A model generated the notes under the pieces. It worked only from the letters and a program-made list of their open reading frames with translations. It had not been told where the DNA came from and ran no database searches. From Streptomyces bungoensis (GTDB lineage Bacteria; Actinomycetota; Actinomycetes; Streptomycetales; Streptomycetaceae): 64,000 nucleotides of DNA. This document shows, in pieces, positions 47,631 to 57,536 of the stretch. The stretch lies in NCBI RefSeq assembly GCF_001514215.1, contig NZ_KQ948853.1, positions 95,167 to 159,166 of the forward strand, in the 5' to 3' direction. The position numbers and the translations under genes are program-made. The number at the start of each line of letters is the position of its first letter. The first letter of the stretch is position 1.

Positions 47631-48464
47631 ATGGACCTTCTGCCGACCCCGGTGACCCAGGCCGGTCGCGACGGGCTGCGCGCGGTGCTCGACAAGCCGC
47701 GCACGGCGGTCGTCGGCCTCGACTTCGACGGCACCCTCGCGCCCATCGTCGAGGATCCCGAACAGGCCCGCGCCCACCCCGACGCCGTGCCGGCCCTCGC
47801 CGTCCTCGCCCCCAAGGTCGCCTCCGTCGCCGTGATCACCGGCAGACCCGCCGAGGTCGCGGTGCACCACGGCGGCTTCGCCTCCGTGCCCGGCCTGGAG
47901 CACCTCACCGTCCTCGGCCACTACGGCGCCGAACGCTGGAGCGCGGCGACCGGCGAGGTCACCGCCCCCGCCCCGCACCCCGGCGTCGCCGCCGTGCGCG
48001 CGGAGCTGCCCGCGGTGCTGACGCGCGCCGGCGCCTCGGAGGGCACCTGGATCGAGGAGAAGGGGCGGGCGGTCGCCGTCCACACGCGCCGCGCGCGGGA
48101 CCCGCAGGCCACCTTCGAGGCCCTGCGCGGCCCCCTCGCCGACCTCGCCGCCCGCCATGGCCTGATCGTCGAGCCCGGCCGGCTGGTCCTGGAACTGCGC
48201 CCGCCCGGCATGGACAAGGGCGTCGCCCTCCTCGACCACGTCCGCCGCACCGCCGCCGGGTCCGTCCTCTACGCCGGTGACGACCTCGGCGACCTCCCGG
48301 CCTTCGCGGCCGTCGAGAAACTTCGCGCGGACGGCGTGCCGGGCCTGCTGGTCTGCAGCGGCAGCACCGAGGTCACGGAACTCGCCGAGCGCGCCGACCT
48401 GGTCGTCGACGGCCCCGCGGGCGTCGTGGCCCTGCTGCGCGCACTGGCGGCCAGGATCGGCTGA
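47631..48464 (+). CDS. otsB: Trehalose-6-phosphate phosphatase
   Basis: 277 residues. HAD-type phosphatase: catalytic VVGLDFDGTLAPIVEDP (Asp nucleophile near residue 31), ITGRP (motif II region), LGHYGAERW, EEKGRAVAVHTR and YAGDDLGDLPAF (acidic motif). Dephosphorylates trehalose-6-phosphate to trehalose. Convergent with otsA, so the two pathway genes are not in one operon. Confidence 0.94.
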   Translation: MDLLPTPVTQAGRDGLRAVLDKPRTAVVGLDFDGTLAPIVEDPEQARAHPDAVPALAVLAPKVASVAVITGRPAEVAVHHGGFASVPGLEHLTVLGHYGAERWSAATGEVTAPAPHPGVAAVRAELPAVLTRAGASEGTWIEEKGRAVAVHTRRARDPQATFEALRGPLADLAARHGLIVEPGRLVLELRPPGMDKGVALLDHVRRTAAGSVLYAGDDLGDLPAFAAVEKLRADGVPGLLVCSGSTEVTELAERADLVVDGPAGVVALLRALAARIG

Positions 48465-48489
48465 CCCGGCGCAGCTCCGCCGGCCGGTC

Positions 48490-49908
48490 TCACTCCTGCA
48501 GCGCCTGAAGCTGATCCAGGAACCACCGCGCCGGCGGCAGCGCCGTGGCCGCCGCGGCCAGCCGCTTCGTCCGCTCGGCCCGCTCGCCCGGCGCCATGCT
48601 CAGCCCCTCGTGCAGCGCCCTGGCCGTGCCCCCGATGTCGTACGGGTTCACCACGATCGCGTCCTCGCCCAGCTCCTCGTACGCCCCCGCCTCCCGCGAC
48701 AGCACCAGCACGCAGCCCTCGTCGGAGACGACCGGCACCTCCTTGGCGACCAGGTTCATGCCGTCCCGGATGGGATTGACCAGGGCCACGTCGGCGAGCC
48801 GGTAGGCGGCCAGGGACCGCGCGAAGTCGTCCTTCACGTGCAGCACCACCGGAGTCCAGTCCGGCGTGCCGTACGTGGAGTTGATCTCCTCCGCGGCGCG
48901 CTGCACCTCGGCGGTGTACTCACGGTAGACCTCGAGGTCCTGCCGCGAGGGGTAGGCGAAGGCGAGGTGCACCACCCGCTCGCGCCACTCGGGGTGGTCC
49001 TCCAGCAGCTGCCGGTACGCCAGCAGGCCGCGCACGATGTTCTTGGACAGCTCGGTGCGGTCCACCCGGACGACCGCCTTGCGGCCCTCGCCGATCTCCG
49101 CCCGCAGCGCGGCCATCCGCTCGTCCACGTCGTCCCGGTGCGAGCGCTCGCGCAGGAAGTCCGCGTCCGCCCCCAGCCCGTGCACCCCGATCCGGGTCCC
49201 GGACGGGATGCCGGGGCCGAGCACGGCGTGGCAGCAGTCGGTGAACGCGTCCGCCCACCGCCGGGTCAGGAAGGCCGCCCGGTCGGCGCCGAGAATGCCG
49301 GTGAGCAGCTCGGCCGCGATGTCGTCGGGCAGCATCCGGAAGTAGTCCGGCGGGGCCCAGGGGGTGTGCGAGAAGTGGCCGATGCGCAGGTCGGGGCGGA
49401 GCTGCCGGAGCATCCGGGGCGCGAGGGCCAGGTGGTAGTCCTGGATGAGCACCGAGGCGCCCTCGGCCGCCTCCTCGGCCAGCGCCTCGGCGAAGGCGTG
49501 GTTGTACGCCTGGTACGCCGCCCACTGCCGCCGGAAACCGGCGTCGAAGACCGGCTCCAGCGGGGTCTGGTACAGCATGTGGTGGACGAACCAGAGCACC
49601 GAGTTGGCGATGCCGTTGTAGGCGTCGTGGTGCACGTCCGGATCGATGCCGAGCATGCGCACGTGCTGCCCGCCGGTGTCCTCGGCCGGCAGCAGCCCGC
49701 CGCCGGCCCGCCGCACCGCCTCCCGGTCGCCGTCGCCGAGCGCGGCGCACACCCACACCGCGTTGGCGTCCGGCCCGATGGCCGACAGCCCCGACACCAG
49801 CCCGCCACCGCCCCGTCTGGCGTGCAGCGCGCCGTCAGGGCGCAACTCATACGAAACCGGGCCGCGATTGGACGCGACCAGCACCTCAGCACCGTGCGTG
49901 GAAGCCAT
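48490..49908 (-). CDS. otsA: Trehalose-6-phosphate synthase (GT20)
   Basis: 472 residues. Transfers glucose from UDP- or GDP-glucose to glucose-6-phosphate. GT20 features: VLVASNRGPVSYEL at the N-terminus, GGGGLVSGL (nucleotide loop), WVHHMLYQ-like FVHHMLYQTP, VLIQDYHLALAPRML, FSHTPWAPPDYFRMLP and VDRTELSKNIVRGL, RDGMNLVAKE, and LVLSREAGAYEELG. ATG 49908 or the upstream ATG 49917 could start it. Convergent with otsB; gpgS lies upstream on the same strand. Confidence 0.95.
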   Translation of the reverse strand: MASTHGAEVLVASNRGPVSYELRPDGALHARRGGGGLVSGLSAIGPDANAVWVCAALGDGDREAVRRAGGGLLPAEDTGGQHVRMLGIDPDVHHDAYNGIANSVLWFVHHMLYQTPLEPVFDAGFRRQWAAYQAYNHAFAEALAEEAAEGASVLIQDYHLALAPRMLRQLRPDLRIGHFSHTPWAPPDYFRMLPDDIAAELLTGILGADRAAFLTRRWADAFTDCCHAVLGPGIPSGTRIGVHGLGADADFLRERSHRDDVDERMAALRAEIGEGRKAVVRVDRTELSKNIVRGLLAYRQLLEDHPEWRERVVHLAFAYPSRQDLEVYREYTAEVQRAAEEINSTYGTPDWTPVVLHVKDDFARSLAAYRLADVALVNPIRDGMNLVAKEVPVVSDEGCVLVLSREAGAYEELGEDAIVVNPYDIGGTARALHEGLSMAPGERAERTKRLAAAATALPPARWFLDQLQALQE

Positions 49909-50003
49909 AAGCCTCAACCTAGCCCGGCCCGGAAACGCTCAAACGTACGGTCCGCCCTGCGAGGGGACGGTATACAGCCTTTCTCGCGCACCGGCCGGAT
50001 CGC

Positions 50004-50978
50004 TCAGGCCACCCGCCGCGCCGCGTACTCCGCGATCTCCGCCATCGGGGGGCGCTCCTCCGTGTCCACCGAGTACGTGTGCGGTTCGAAGCCCTCCGCG
50101 CCGCGTTCGAACTGGGTGAGGGACGGGCGGATCAGGTGGCCGCGGGCCAGGCGCAGCTGGGCCGTGCGGTAGATGGCCGCCGCCATGCGGCCGAGGGCCT
50201 GGCCGTCCTGATGCCGGTGCTTGCGGACCCCGACGTCGACCTGGGCCAGCGCGTCCAGGCCCACCAGGTGCAGCGCGTCCACCAGCATGCCCAGCTCCAC
50301 GCCGTAGCCCACCGGGAACGGCAGCTGCTCCAGCAGGGTGCGGCGCGCGGCGTACTCGCCGCCCAGCGGCTGCACGAAGCCGGCCAGCTGGGGCCAGTGC
50401 ATGTTGAGCAGCGGGCGGGCCATCAGCTCGGTGACCCGGCCGCCCTGCCCGGTCGCACCGGCGAGCGGACGGTCGTACATCGCCTTGACCAGGTCGACGT
50501 CCGGGTCGGTCAGCAGCGGCCCGACGATGCCGAGGACGAAGTCGGAGGAGAACTCCCGCAGGTCGGCGTCGACGAAGCAGACGATGTCCCCTCCGGTGAC
50601 CAGCAGCGAGCGCCACAGCACCTCGCCCTTGCCGGGGACGGCCGGGACGCGCGGGAGGATCTCGTCGCGGTGGACGACGCGCGCCCCCGCGGACGCGGCG
50701 ACCTGGGAGGTGCGGTCGGTGGACCCGGAGTCGACGACGACGATCTCGTCGACGAGCTGGGCCTGGTGCATGAGGTCGTGACGGACGACGCCGACGATCT
50801 CGCCGACCGTCTCCTCCTCGTTGAGCGCGGGCAGGACGACGGACACGGACTGGCCCGTGCGCTGCTTGGCAGCGAGGACCCGGTGCAGCGGACGATCGGC
50901 CACGGACCAGGAGCGGGTGGCCAGCCAGCGCTCGACTTCTTCCAGCACGGTCTGCGGCTCCTCACTGTTCGTGATCAC
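50004..50978 (-). CDS. gpgS: Glucosyl-3-phosphoglycerate synthase (GT2/GT81 type)
   Basis: 324 residues. GT-A fold: VSVVLPALNEEETVGEIV, VVDSGSTDRT, VCFVDADLREF (DxD-type metal motif), PLGGEYAARR and GVELGMLVDA. GpgS joins NDP-glucose to 3-phosphoglycerate, the first step to the compatible solute glucosylglycerate or to methylglucose lipopolysaccharides in actinobacteria. A GTG start is used. It sits 95 bp upstream of otsA on the same strand, so compatible-solute enzymes cluster here. Confidence 0.88.
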   Translation of the reverse strand: MITNSEEPQTVLEEVERWLATRSWSVADRPLHRVLAAKQRTGQSVSVVLPALNEEETVGEIVGVVRHDLMHQAQLVDEIVVVDSGSTDRTSQVAASAGARVVHRDEILPRVPAVPGKGEVLWRSLLVTGGDIVCFVDADLREFSSDFVLGIVGPLLTDPDVDLVKAMYDRPLAGATGQGGRVTELMARPLLNMHWPQLAGFVQPLGGEYAARRTLLEQLPFPVGYGVELGMLVDALHLVGLDALAQVDVGVRKHRHQDGQALGRMAAAIYRTAQLRLARGHLIRPSLTQFERGAEGFEPHTYSVDTEERPPMAEIAEYAARRVA

Positions 50979-51110
50979 ATGCGTGCGACTGTGTGATCCA
51001 TCTCGCGGTTCGGACGACTATCTCAACTGTCCTGGCCTTCGGTTACAGTCTTGAACAACGCCGGTGACCATCGCATGTCGGGGTCGGCGCGCGTTCACAA
51101 CCGAATACCG

Positions 51111-51254
51111 CTCATCCAGAGGGGCAGAGGGACACGGCCCGATGAAGCCCCGGCAACCCTCCAGTCGGTTCCTGTCACGTGGACGTGGCGAGGCTCCCGG
51201 CTAGGGAAGGTGCCAAATCCGTCTCACGGCGAAGTGCGCCGTGAGGAAGATGAG
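51111..51254 (+). ncRNA. SAM-I (S-box) riboswitch upstream of the thrC-like gene
   Basis: All conserved S-box blocks are present: P1 5' arm CTCATC (51111-51116), AGAGGGGCAGAGGGA, GGCCCGATGAAGCCCCGGCA, then GGTGCCAAATCC and P1 3' arm GATGAG (51249-51254), which pairs with CTCATC. The purine-rich GATGAGGAGAAAGGG that follows overlaps the P1 3' arm and the ribosome-binding region, with the start codon 20 bp on. SAM binding would therefore stabilise P1 and hide the ribosome site (translational control, inferred). No downstream terminator hairpin was seen. Confidence 0.93.
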
Positions 51255-51274
51255 GAGAAAGGGCCTCGCCTCAC

Positions 51275-52561
51275 ATGGCTGCGCAGACAGTTGAAAGCAC
51301 CGGGAATCCCACCGTCGACCTCGGCCCCGCCGCCGCCCTGAGCTGTCGCGAGTGCGGCCACCGGGTACCCCTCGGACCGGTCTTCGCCTGCGAGGAGTGT
51401 TTCGGCCCGCTGGAGATCGCCTACGACTTCTCCGCCTACGACACGGAGGAGCTGCGCCGGCGCATCGAGGCGGGCCCCGCGAACATCTGGCGCTACGCGC
51501 CCCTGCTGCCCGTCCCCGCCGACGTGGCCGACAAGCCGAACCTCAACCCGGGCTGGACCAAGCTCGTCAAGGCCGACAACCTGGCCCGTGAGCTGGGCGT
51601 CACCGGCGGCCTGTACGTGAAGGACGACTCCGGCAATCCGACGCACTCCTTCAAGGACCGCGTCGTCGCCCAGGCCCTCGAGGCCGCCCGCGCCTTCGGC
51701 TTCACCACCCTGTCCTGCTCCTCCACCGGCAACCTGGCCGGCGCCGTGGGCGCCGCCGCCGCCCGCGCCGGCCTGCGCTCCTGCGTGTTCATCCCGCACG
51801 ACCTGGAGCAGGGCAAGGTCGTCATGGCCGCGGTCTACGGCGGCGAACTCGTCGGCATCGAGGGCAACTACGACGACGTGAACCGGTTCTGCTCCGAGCT
51901 GATCGGCGACCCGGCCGGCGAGGGCTGGGGCTTCGTCAACGTCAACCTGCGGCCGTACTACGCCGAGGGCTCCAAGACGCTGGCGTACGAGATCTGCGAG
52001 CAGCTCGGCTGGCGGCTGCCCGACCAGATCGTGGTCCCGATCGCCTCCGGCTCCCAGCTCACGAAGATCGACAAGGGCCTGCAGGAACTGATCAGGCTCG
52101 GCCTGGTCGAGGACCGGCCGTACAAGATCTTCGGCGCCCAGGCCGAGGGCTGCTCCCCGGTGTCGACGGCCTTCAAGGCCGGCCACGACGTCGTCCGGCC
52201 GCAGAAGCCGGACACCATCGCCAAGTCGCTCGCCATCGGCAACCCCGCCGACGGGCCGTACGTCCTGGACATCGCGCGCCGCACCGGCGGTGCCGTGGAG
52301 GACGTGACGGACGCGGAGGTCGTCGACGCGATCAAGCTGCTGGCCCGCACCGAGGGCATCTTCGCCGAGACGGCCGGCGGCGTGACCGTCGGCGTCACCC
52401 GCAAGCTGCTCAAGGACGGCGTCCTGGACCCCGCGAAGAGCACGGTCGTCCTCAACACCGGCGACGGCCTGAAGACCCTCGACGCGGTGGCCGGCACCGG
52501 CCTCACCGCGACCATCCGCCCGAACCTGGACTCCTTCCGAGAGGCTGGCCTCGCATCATGA
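51275..52561 (+). CDS. thrC: Threonine-synthase-family PLP enzyme under a SAM riboswitch (ThrC- or MetM-type)
   Basis: 428 residues, fold-type II PLP enzyme. The N-terminal zinc ribbon is CRECGHRV...ACEECFG (Cys24, 27, 39, 42). The PLP lysine is Lys127 in NPTHSFKDRV; the phosphate-binding loop is SCSSTGNLAGAV; IVVPIASGSQLTK follows. By sequence it is annotated as threonine synthase, using O-phosphohomoserine. Its control by a SAM riboswitch and its 4-bp overlap with a sulfur-carrier gene point instead to homocysteine synthesis for methionine. From memory, S. coelicolor has a separate thrC in a hom-thrC-thrB cluster, and a methionine route through O-phosphohomoserine has been reported in Streptomyces. 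Confidence 0.9.
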   Translation: MAAQTVESTGNPTVDLGPAAALSCRECGHRVPLGPVFACEECFGPLEIAYDFSAYDTEELRRRIEAGPANIWRYAPLLPVPADVADKPNLNPGWTKLVKADNLARELGVTGGLYVKDDSGNPTHSFKDRVVAQALEAARAFGFTTLSCSSTGNLAGAVGAAAARAGLRSCVFIPHDLEQGKVVMAAVYGGELVGIEGNYDDVNRFCSELIGDPAGEGWGFVNVNLRPYYAEGSKTLAYEICEQLGWRLPDQIVVPIASGSQLTKIDKGLQELIRLGLVEDRPYKIFGAQAEGCSPVSTAFKAGHDVVRPQKPDTIAKSLAIGNPADGPYVLDIARRTGGAVEDVTDAEVVDAIKLLARTEGIFAETAGGVTVGVTRKLLKDGVLDPAKSTVVLNTGDGLKTLDAVAGTGLTATIRPNLDSFREAGLAS

Positions 52562-52833
52562 GCGTGACCGTTCGCATCCCCACCATCCTGCGCACCTACA
52601 CCGGTGGCCAGGCCGAGGTCTCCGCCGAGGGGGCGACCCTCGCCGAGGTCATCGAGGACCTGGAGAAGAACCACACGGGAATCGCCGCCCGCGTGCTGGA
52701 CGACCAGGGCAAGCTGCGCCGGTTCGTGAACGTCTACGTCAACGACGACGACGTCCGCTTCGAGCAGGGGCTCGAGACCGCCACGCCGGACGGTGCCGGT
52801 GTCTCCATCATTCCGGCCGTCGCCGGCGGCTGA
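52558..52833 (+). CDS. MoaD/ThiS-type sulfur-carrier protein (CysO/MetO-like)
   Basis: 91 residues of the ubiquitin-like fold ending in the diglycine AVAGG (90-91), which is adenylated and thiocarboxylated by an E1-like enzyme (MoeB type, not encoded here). The ATG overlaps the thrC-like stop (ATGA), so production is tied. In mycobacteria, CysO delivers sulfur to the PLP enzyme CysM on O-phosphoserine. The same architecture here suggests delivery to O-phosphohomoserine (inference). Confidence 0.9.
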   Translation: MSVTVRIPTILRTYTGGQAEVSAEGATLAEVIEDLEKNHTGIAARVLDDQGKLRRFVNVYVNDDDVRFEQGLETATPDGAGVSIIPAVAGG

Positions 52834-52883
52834 CAGAATGACCGATCATTACCTTCGGTAATCCCGGTAACGGATTGTTCACC

Positions 52884-52922
52884 GAATGGCCTCCTCCGTG
52901 CGAGAAACGGAGGAGGCCATTC
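52884..52922 (+). terminator. Terminator of the riboswitch-thrC-carrier operon
   Basis: GAATGGCCTCCTCCGT (52884-52899) pairs perfectly over 16 bp with ACGGAGGAGGCCATTC (52907-52922), loop of 7, followed by TGTGTG. Confidence 0.85.
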
Positions 52923-53275
52923 TGTGTGATTGAGCGCGGTACAGTTGGGGAACGCGTTCCGCGCCCGCAGGGCGCACTCCCTGGATTCGCGCTCGAGCGC
53001 CCGCAGGAAGTAGCCAAAATGCGCGGGTCTTATGTGTCGTTTGCGCCATTTATGGAGCCCGACTTGCCCTGAAGTCGGGTGAATTCTCCCCACATTCCGG
53101 ACCGTTCGCGTCCAGAATTCTCGTCCGATTGACCTGTTGCAGACGGCAGTTGGACAGATACATTCAGCGGCGGTCGACGCGTTCCGGCGCACGCCCCCGG
53201 CCAATGGGGGGTGAGGTCTGACCCGGGTCCGCGAAGTGCGGATCTGTGCAAGGGCCAGTAATAGGGGAGTTAGGC
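52923..53275. other. 353-bp upstream region of the cold-shock gene
   Basis: No gene recognised. Notably AT-richer than its surroundings, with a TTGACC hexamer at 53129-53134 but no well-spaced -10. Cold-shock genes often have long 5' untranslated leaders, which this could be. An inverted CCGACTTGCCCTGAAGTCGG hairpin lies at about 53060-53079. Confidence 0.45.
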
Positions 53276-53479
53276 ATGGCTCAGGGCACCGTCAAGTGGT
53301 TCAACGCGGAGAAGGGGTACGGCTTCATCGCGGTCGACGGTGGTGCGGACGTCTTCGTCCATTACAGCGCCATTCAGATGGACGGCTACCGCACCCTGGA
53401 AGAGGGCCAGCGGGTGGAGTTCGAGATCTCGCAGGGCCAGAAGGGCCCGCAGGCCGACATGGTTCGCCTCAGCGCCTGA
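53276..53479 (+). CDS. csp: Cold-shock-domain RNA chaperone (CspA family)
   Basis: 67 residues, one OB-fold cold-shock domain. RNP1 KGYGFIAV and RNP2 VFVHYSAI are intact, and it starts [12 protein letters not shown]. It binds single-stranded RNA/DNA. ATG 53276 is preceded by GGGGAG. In the homologous SCO4295-SCO4296 region it also lies directly before groEL2. Confidence 0.96.
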   Translation: MAQGTVKWFNAEKGYGFIAVDGGADVFVHYSAIQMDGYRTLEEGQRVEFEISQGQKGPQADMVRLSA

Positions 53480-53490
53480 ACGTTTCTTGC

Positions 53491-53530
53491 CCGAAGGGCC
53501 CGCACCTCGCACAGGGTGCGGGCCCTTCGG
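53491..53530 (+). terminator. Terminator after the cold-shock gene
   Basis: CCGAAGGGCCCGCACC (53491-53506) pairs perfectly with GGTGCGGGCCCTTCGG (53515-53530), loop of 8. Confidence 0.85.
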
Positions 53531-53646
53531 CGTGCCCGGCGTGCCCCTGTTCGCCCCGGGCCGACTGCCGCCCCGACCCCCCAAGGCGCTTGCGCCCGCC
53601 CGTCGCCCGACCACCACCCCTCAACGAACCCGCTTCGCGGGTGCGC

Positions 53647-53673
53647 CTTGCACTCGGGCATGCCGAGTGCTAA
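53647..53673 (+). promoter_or_regulatory. CIRCE (HrcA operator) element 1 of groEL2
   Basis: CTTGCACTC-N9-GAGTGCTAA: the right half is perfect and the left half differs at two bases from the CIRCE consensus TTAGCACTC-N9-GAGTGCTAA. HrcA repressor binds such sites and is released by heat. Confidence 0.8.
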
Positions 53674-53681
53674 TCATTGCG

Positions 53682-53708
53682 TTAGCACTCTGAAGGTGAG
53701 AGTGACAG
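53682..53708 (+). promoter_or_regulatory. CIRCE-like element 2 of groEL2 (degenerate right half)
   Basis: TTAGCACTC-N9-GAGTGACAG: the left half is perfect and five bases of the right half are kept. Its left half and the right half of element 1 also form a perfect inverted repeat with an 8-bp spacer, so HrcA could contact several registers. Confidence 0.6.
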
Positions 53709-53727
53709 CGAAGGACCGGGTCGGTGA

Positions 53728-55458
<1,731 letters not shown>

Positions 55459-55483
55459 TCCCGCGCGGATCGGCCTGTCCTTT

Positions 55484-55528
55484 CCGAGGGCGGCACTCCC
55501 TGTCTGTGGCAGGGGGTGCCGCCCTCGG
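55484..55528 (+). terminator. Terminator after groEL2
   Basis: CCGAGGGCGGCA (55484-55495) pairs with TGCCGCCCTCGG (55517-55528), extended inside by CTCCCTG/CAGGGGG with one G-U pair; a stem of about 19 bp. Confidence 0.85.
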
Positions 55529-55663
55529 GCGTGTCCGACGTCACAGCGCTCACCGGCCGGAAGCGGAATGCGCCGCGGGCCCCTGGGAGTTTCCTTAAGG
55601 AGCTGCAACAATGCGTGCGCACATACCAGCTGGTCAACCGAGTCGTCCCCGAGGAGCCCCCAC

Positions 55664-56788
55664 GTGACCGTGACGCCGACCCCCGCCTCCCGCGCGGCCC
55701 AGATCCTCTCGCGCCCCATCACCCTGAACGGCCTGACCGTCCCCAACCGCATCGTGATGGCGCCGATGACCCGGATGTTCTCCCCGGGCGGCGTCCCCGG
55801 CGAGGACGTGGTGTCCTACTACGCCCGGCGCGCCGCGGCCGGCGTCGGCCTGATCGTCACCGAGGGCACCTACGTCGGCCACGAGTCGGCCGGCGGCAGC
55901 AGCCGCGTGCCCCGGTTCCACGGCGAGGAGCAGCTGGCCGGCTGGGCGAAGGTCGCCGAGGCGGTGCACCAGGCGGGCGGCACCATCGTGCCGCAGCTGT
56001 GGCACATCGGCACGGTCCGCAAGCAGGGCCAGAACCCCCACCCGGACGCCCCCTCCCACGGCCCCTCCGGGCTGCGCGTGGACGGCACCGAGGACGCCAC
56101 GCCCATGACCCAGGCCGACATCGACGCCGTCATCGGCGCCTTCGCCCAGGCCGCGGCCGACGCCGAGCGCATCGGCTTCGACGGCGTGGAGATCCACGGC
56201 GCCCACGGCTACCTGCTCGACCAGTTCCTGTGGGAGGCCACCAACCGCCGCACCGACGCCTACGGCGGCGACCCGGTCGCCCGCACCACCTTCGCCGCCC
56301 AGATCGTGGCGGCCGTCCGCGCCGCGGTCTCCCCGGACTTCCCGGTCATCTTCCGCTTCTCGCAGTGGAAGCAGGAGGCCTACGACGCCCGTCTCGCTGA
56401 GACCCCCGAGGAGCTGGAGGCCATCCTCACGCCGCTGGCCGCCGCCGGCGTCGACGTCTTCCACGCCTCCACCCGCCGCTACTGGCTCCCCGAGTTCGAG
56501 GGCTCCGACCTGAACCTCGCGGGCTGGACGAAGAAGATCACCGGCAAGCCCGTCATCACCGTCGGCTCGGTCGGCCTGGACGGCGACTTCATCAAGGCCT
56601 TCCAGGGCGAGGGCTCCCCGGTCAAGGGCATCGACAACCTCCTGGACCGGCTGGAGGCCGACGAGTTCGACATGGTCGCCGTCGGCCGCGCCCTGCTCCA
56701 GGACCCCGAGTGGGCGGAGAAGGTCCTCTCCGACCGCTTCGACGAGCTGAAGCCGTACGACGCGGCCGCCCTGCAGACGCTCAGCTGA
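55664..56788 (+). CDS. NADH:flavin oxidoreductase, Old Yellow Enzyme family
   Basis: 374 residues, FMN-dependent TIM barrel: VPNRIVMAPMTRMF near the N-terminus, PQLWHIG, FDGVEIHGAHGYLLDQFL, TNRRTDAYGG and VGRALLQDPEWAEKV at the end. Reduces activated C=C bonds. GTG 55664 follows GAGGAG at 55651-55656. It stands between groEL2 and a leftward gene and has no apparent pathway partner. Confidence 0.92.
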   Translation: MTVTPTPASRAAQILSRPITLNGLTVPNRIVMAPMTRMFSPGGVPGEDVVSYYARRAAAGVGLIVTEGTYVGHESAGGSSRVPRFHGEEQLAGWAKVAEAVHQAGGTIVPQLWHIGTVRKQGQNPHPDAPSHGPSGLRVDGTEDATPMTQADIDAVIGAFAQAAADAERIGFDGVEIHGAHGYLLDQFLWEATNRRTDAYGGDPVARTTFAAQIVAAVRAAVSPDFPVIFRFSQWKQEAYDARLAETPEELEAILTPLAAAGVDVFHASTRRYWLPEFEGSDLNLAGWTKKITGKPVITVGSVGLDGDFIKAFQGEGSPVKGIDNLLDRLEADEFDMVAVGRALLQDPEWAEKVLSDRFDELKPYDAAALQTLS

Positions 56789-56837
56789 ACCGGTGAGCGG
56801 GGCCGGGTACCGCCCCTCCCGGCCCGGAGGCCCGCCC

Positions 56838-57407
56838 CTACAGGTTGCCCATCGGCTCGATGTCGACGTACACGGGCGTGCCCCACACCCGCAGCACCTC
56901 GTAGTCGGTGAACTCGTGCACGAGCCGGTACGCCATGGCGGGCCGCGACCCGCGCCGCTGGGCGGCGAGGTAGGCCTCGGCCTCGTGCCGGTCCCGCCGG
57001 GGCGTACCGCACAGCTGCCACTCACGCCCGTTCCAGGCCTCCGCCAGCCAGCGCTGCTGCGGCTGGGGCCGGTCGGCGCGCACGCCGTAGCGGGAGGGGG
57101 CGGTGGCGACGGGCGCCGCCTCCGCCCGGCCGCTCCGGTACCCCGCCCGCCGGGCCGCCCGGCGCCGGGTCTCGCAGAGCAGGCACAGGTCGGGCGCGCT
57201 CTCGTCCACGGGCCCCTGCGGGTGCTCCGGGCAGCGCGTGGTGGGCGCGCTGCTGCTGACGCTCTCCTCCAGCAGGTCCAGCGCCCGCCGCAGATCGGCC
57301 TTGATCTCGTGCAGGCGGGCGTCGGGGGTGTCGGCGGTGAGGGCGTCGCCGTGTTCCCCGAGCACCCGCAGGGCACGGCCCAGGGAGGTGAGCTGGGCGT
57401 GGTTCAT
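56838..57407 (-). CDS. Conserved hypothetical protein with a possible zinc-binding Cys/His cluster
   Basis: 189 residues. The N-terminal helical part has LTSLGRALRVLGEHGDAL and LRRALDLLEE. A central CPEHPQG...DLCLLCETRRRAARR segment could bind zinc. The C-terminal part ends in RVWGTPVYVDIEPMGNL. ATG 57407 (MNHAQLT) is chosen. No function known to me. Confidence 0.68.
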   Translation of the reverse strand: MNHAQLTSLGRALRVLGEHGDALTADTPDARLHEIKADLRRALDLLEESVSSSAPTTRCPEHPQGPVDESAPDLCLLCETRRRAARRAGYRSGRAEAAPVATAPSRYGVRADRPQPQQRWLAEAWNGREWQLCGTPRRDRHEAEAYLAAQRRGSRPAMAYRLVHEFTDYEVLRVWGTPVYVDIEPMGNL

Positions 57408-57536
57408 GGCAGTCCGTCCAGTCCTTCGGCTTCTGCGCGCCGGGCGGTGCCCGGCGGGGGCGGCGGCTCGGCCGGGCACCCCAGGGCCAGCTTACGAGCG
57501 GGCCCGGGCGTGACCGGCCGCGGGAAGCGTCCCGGC

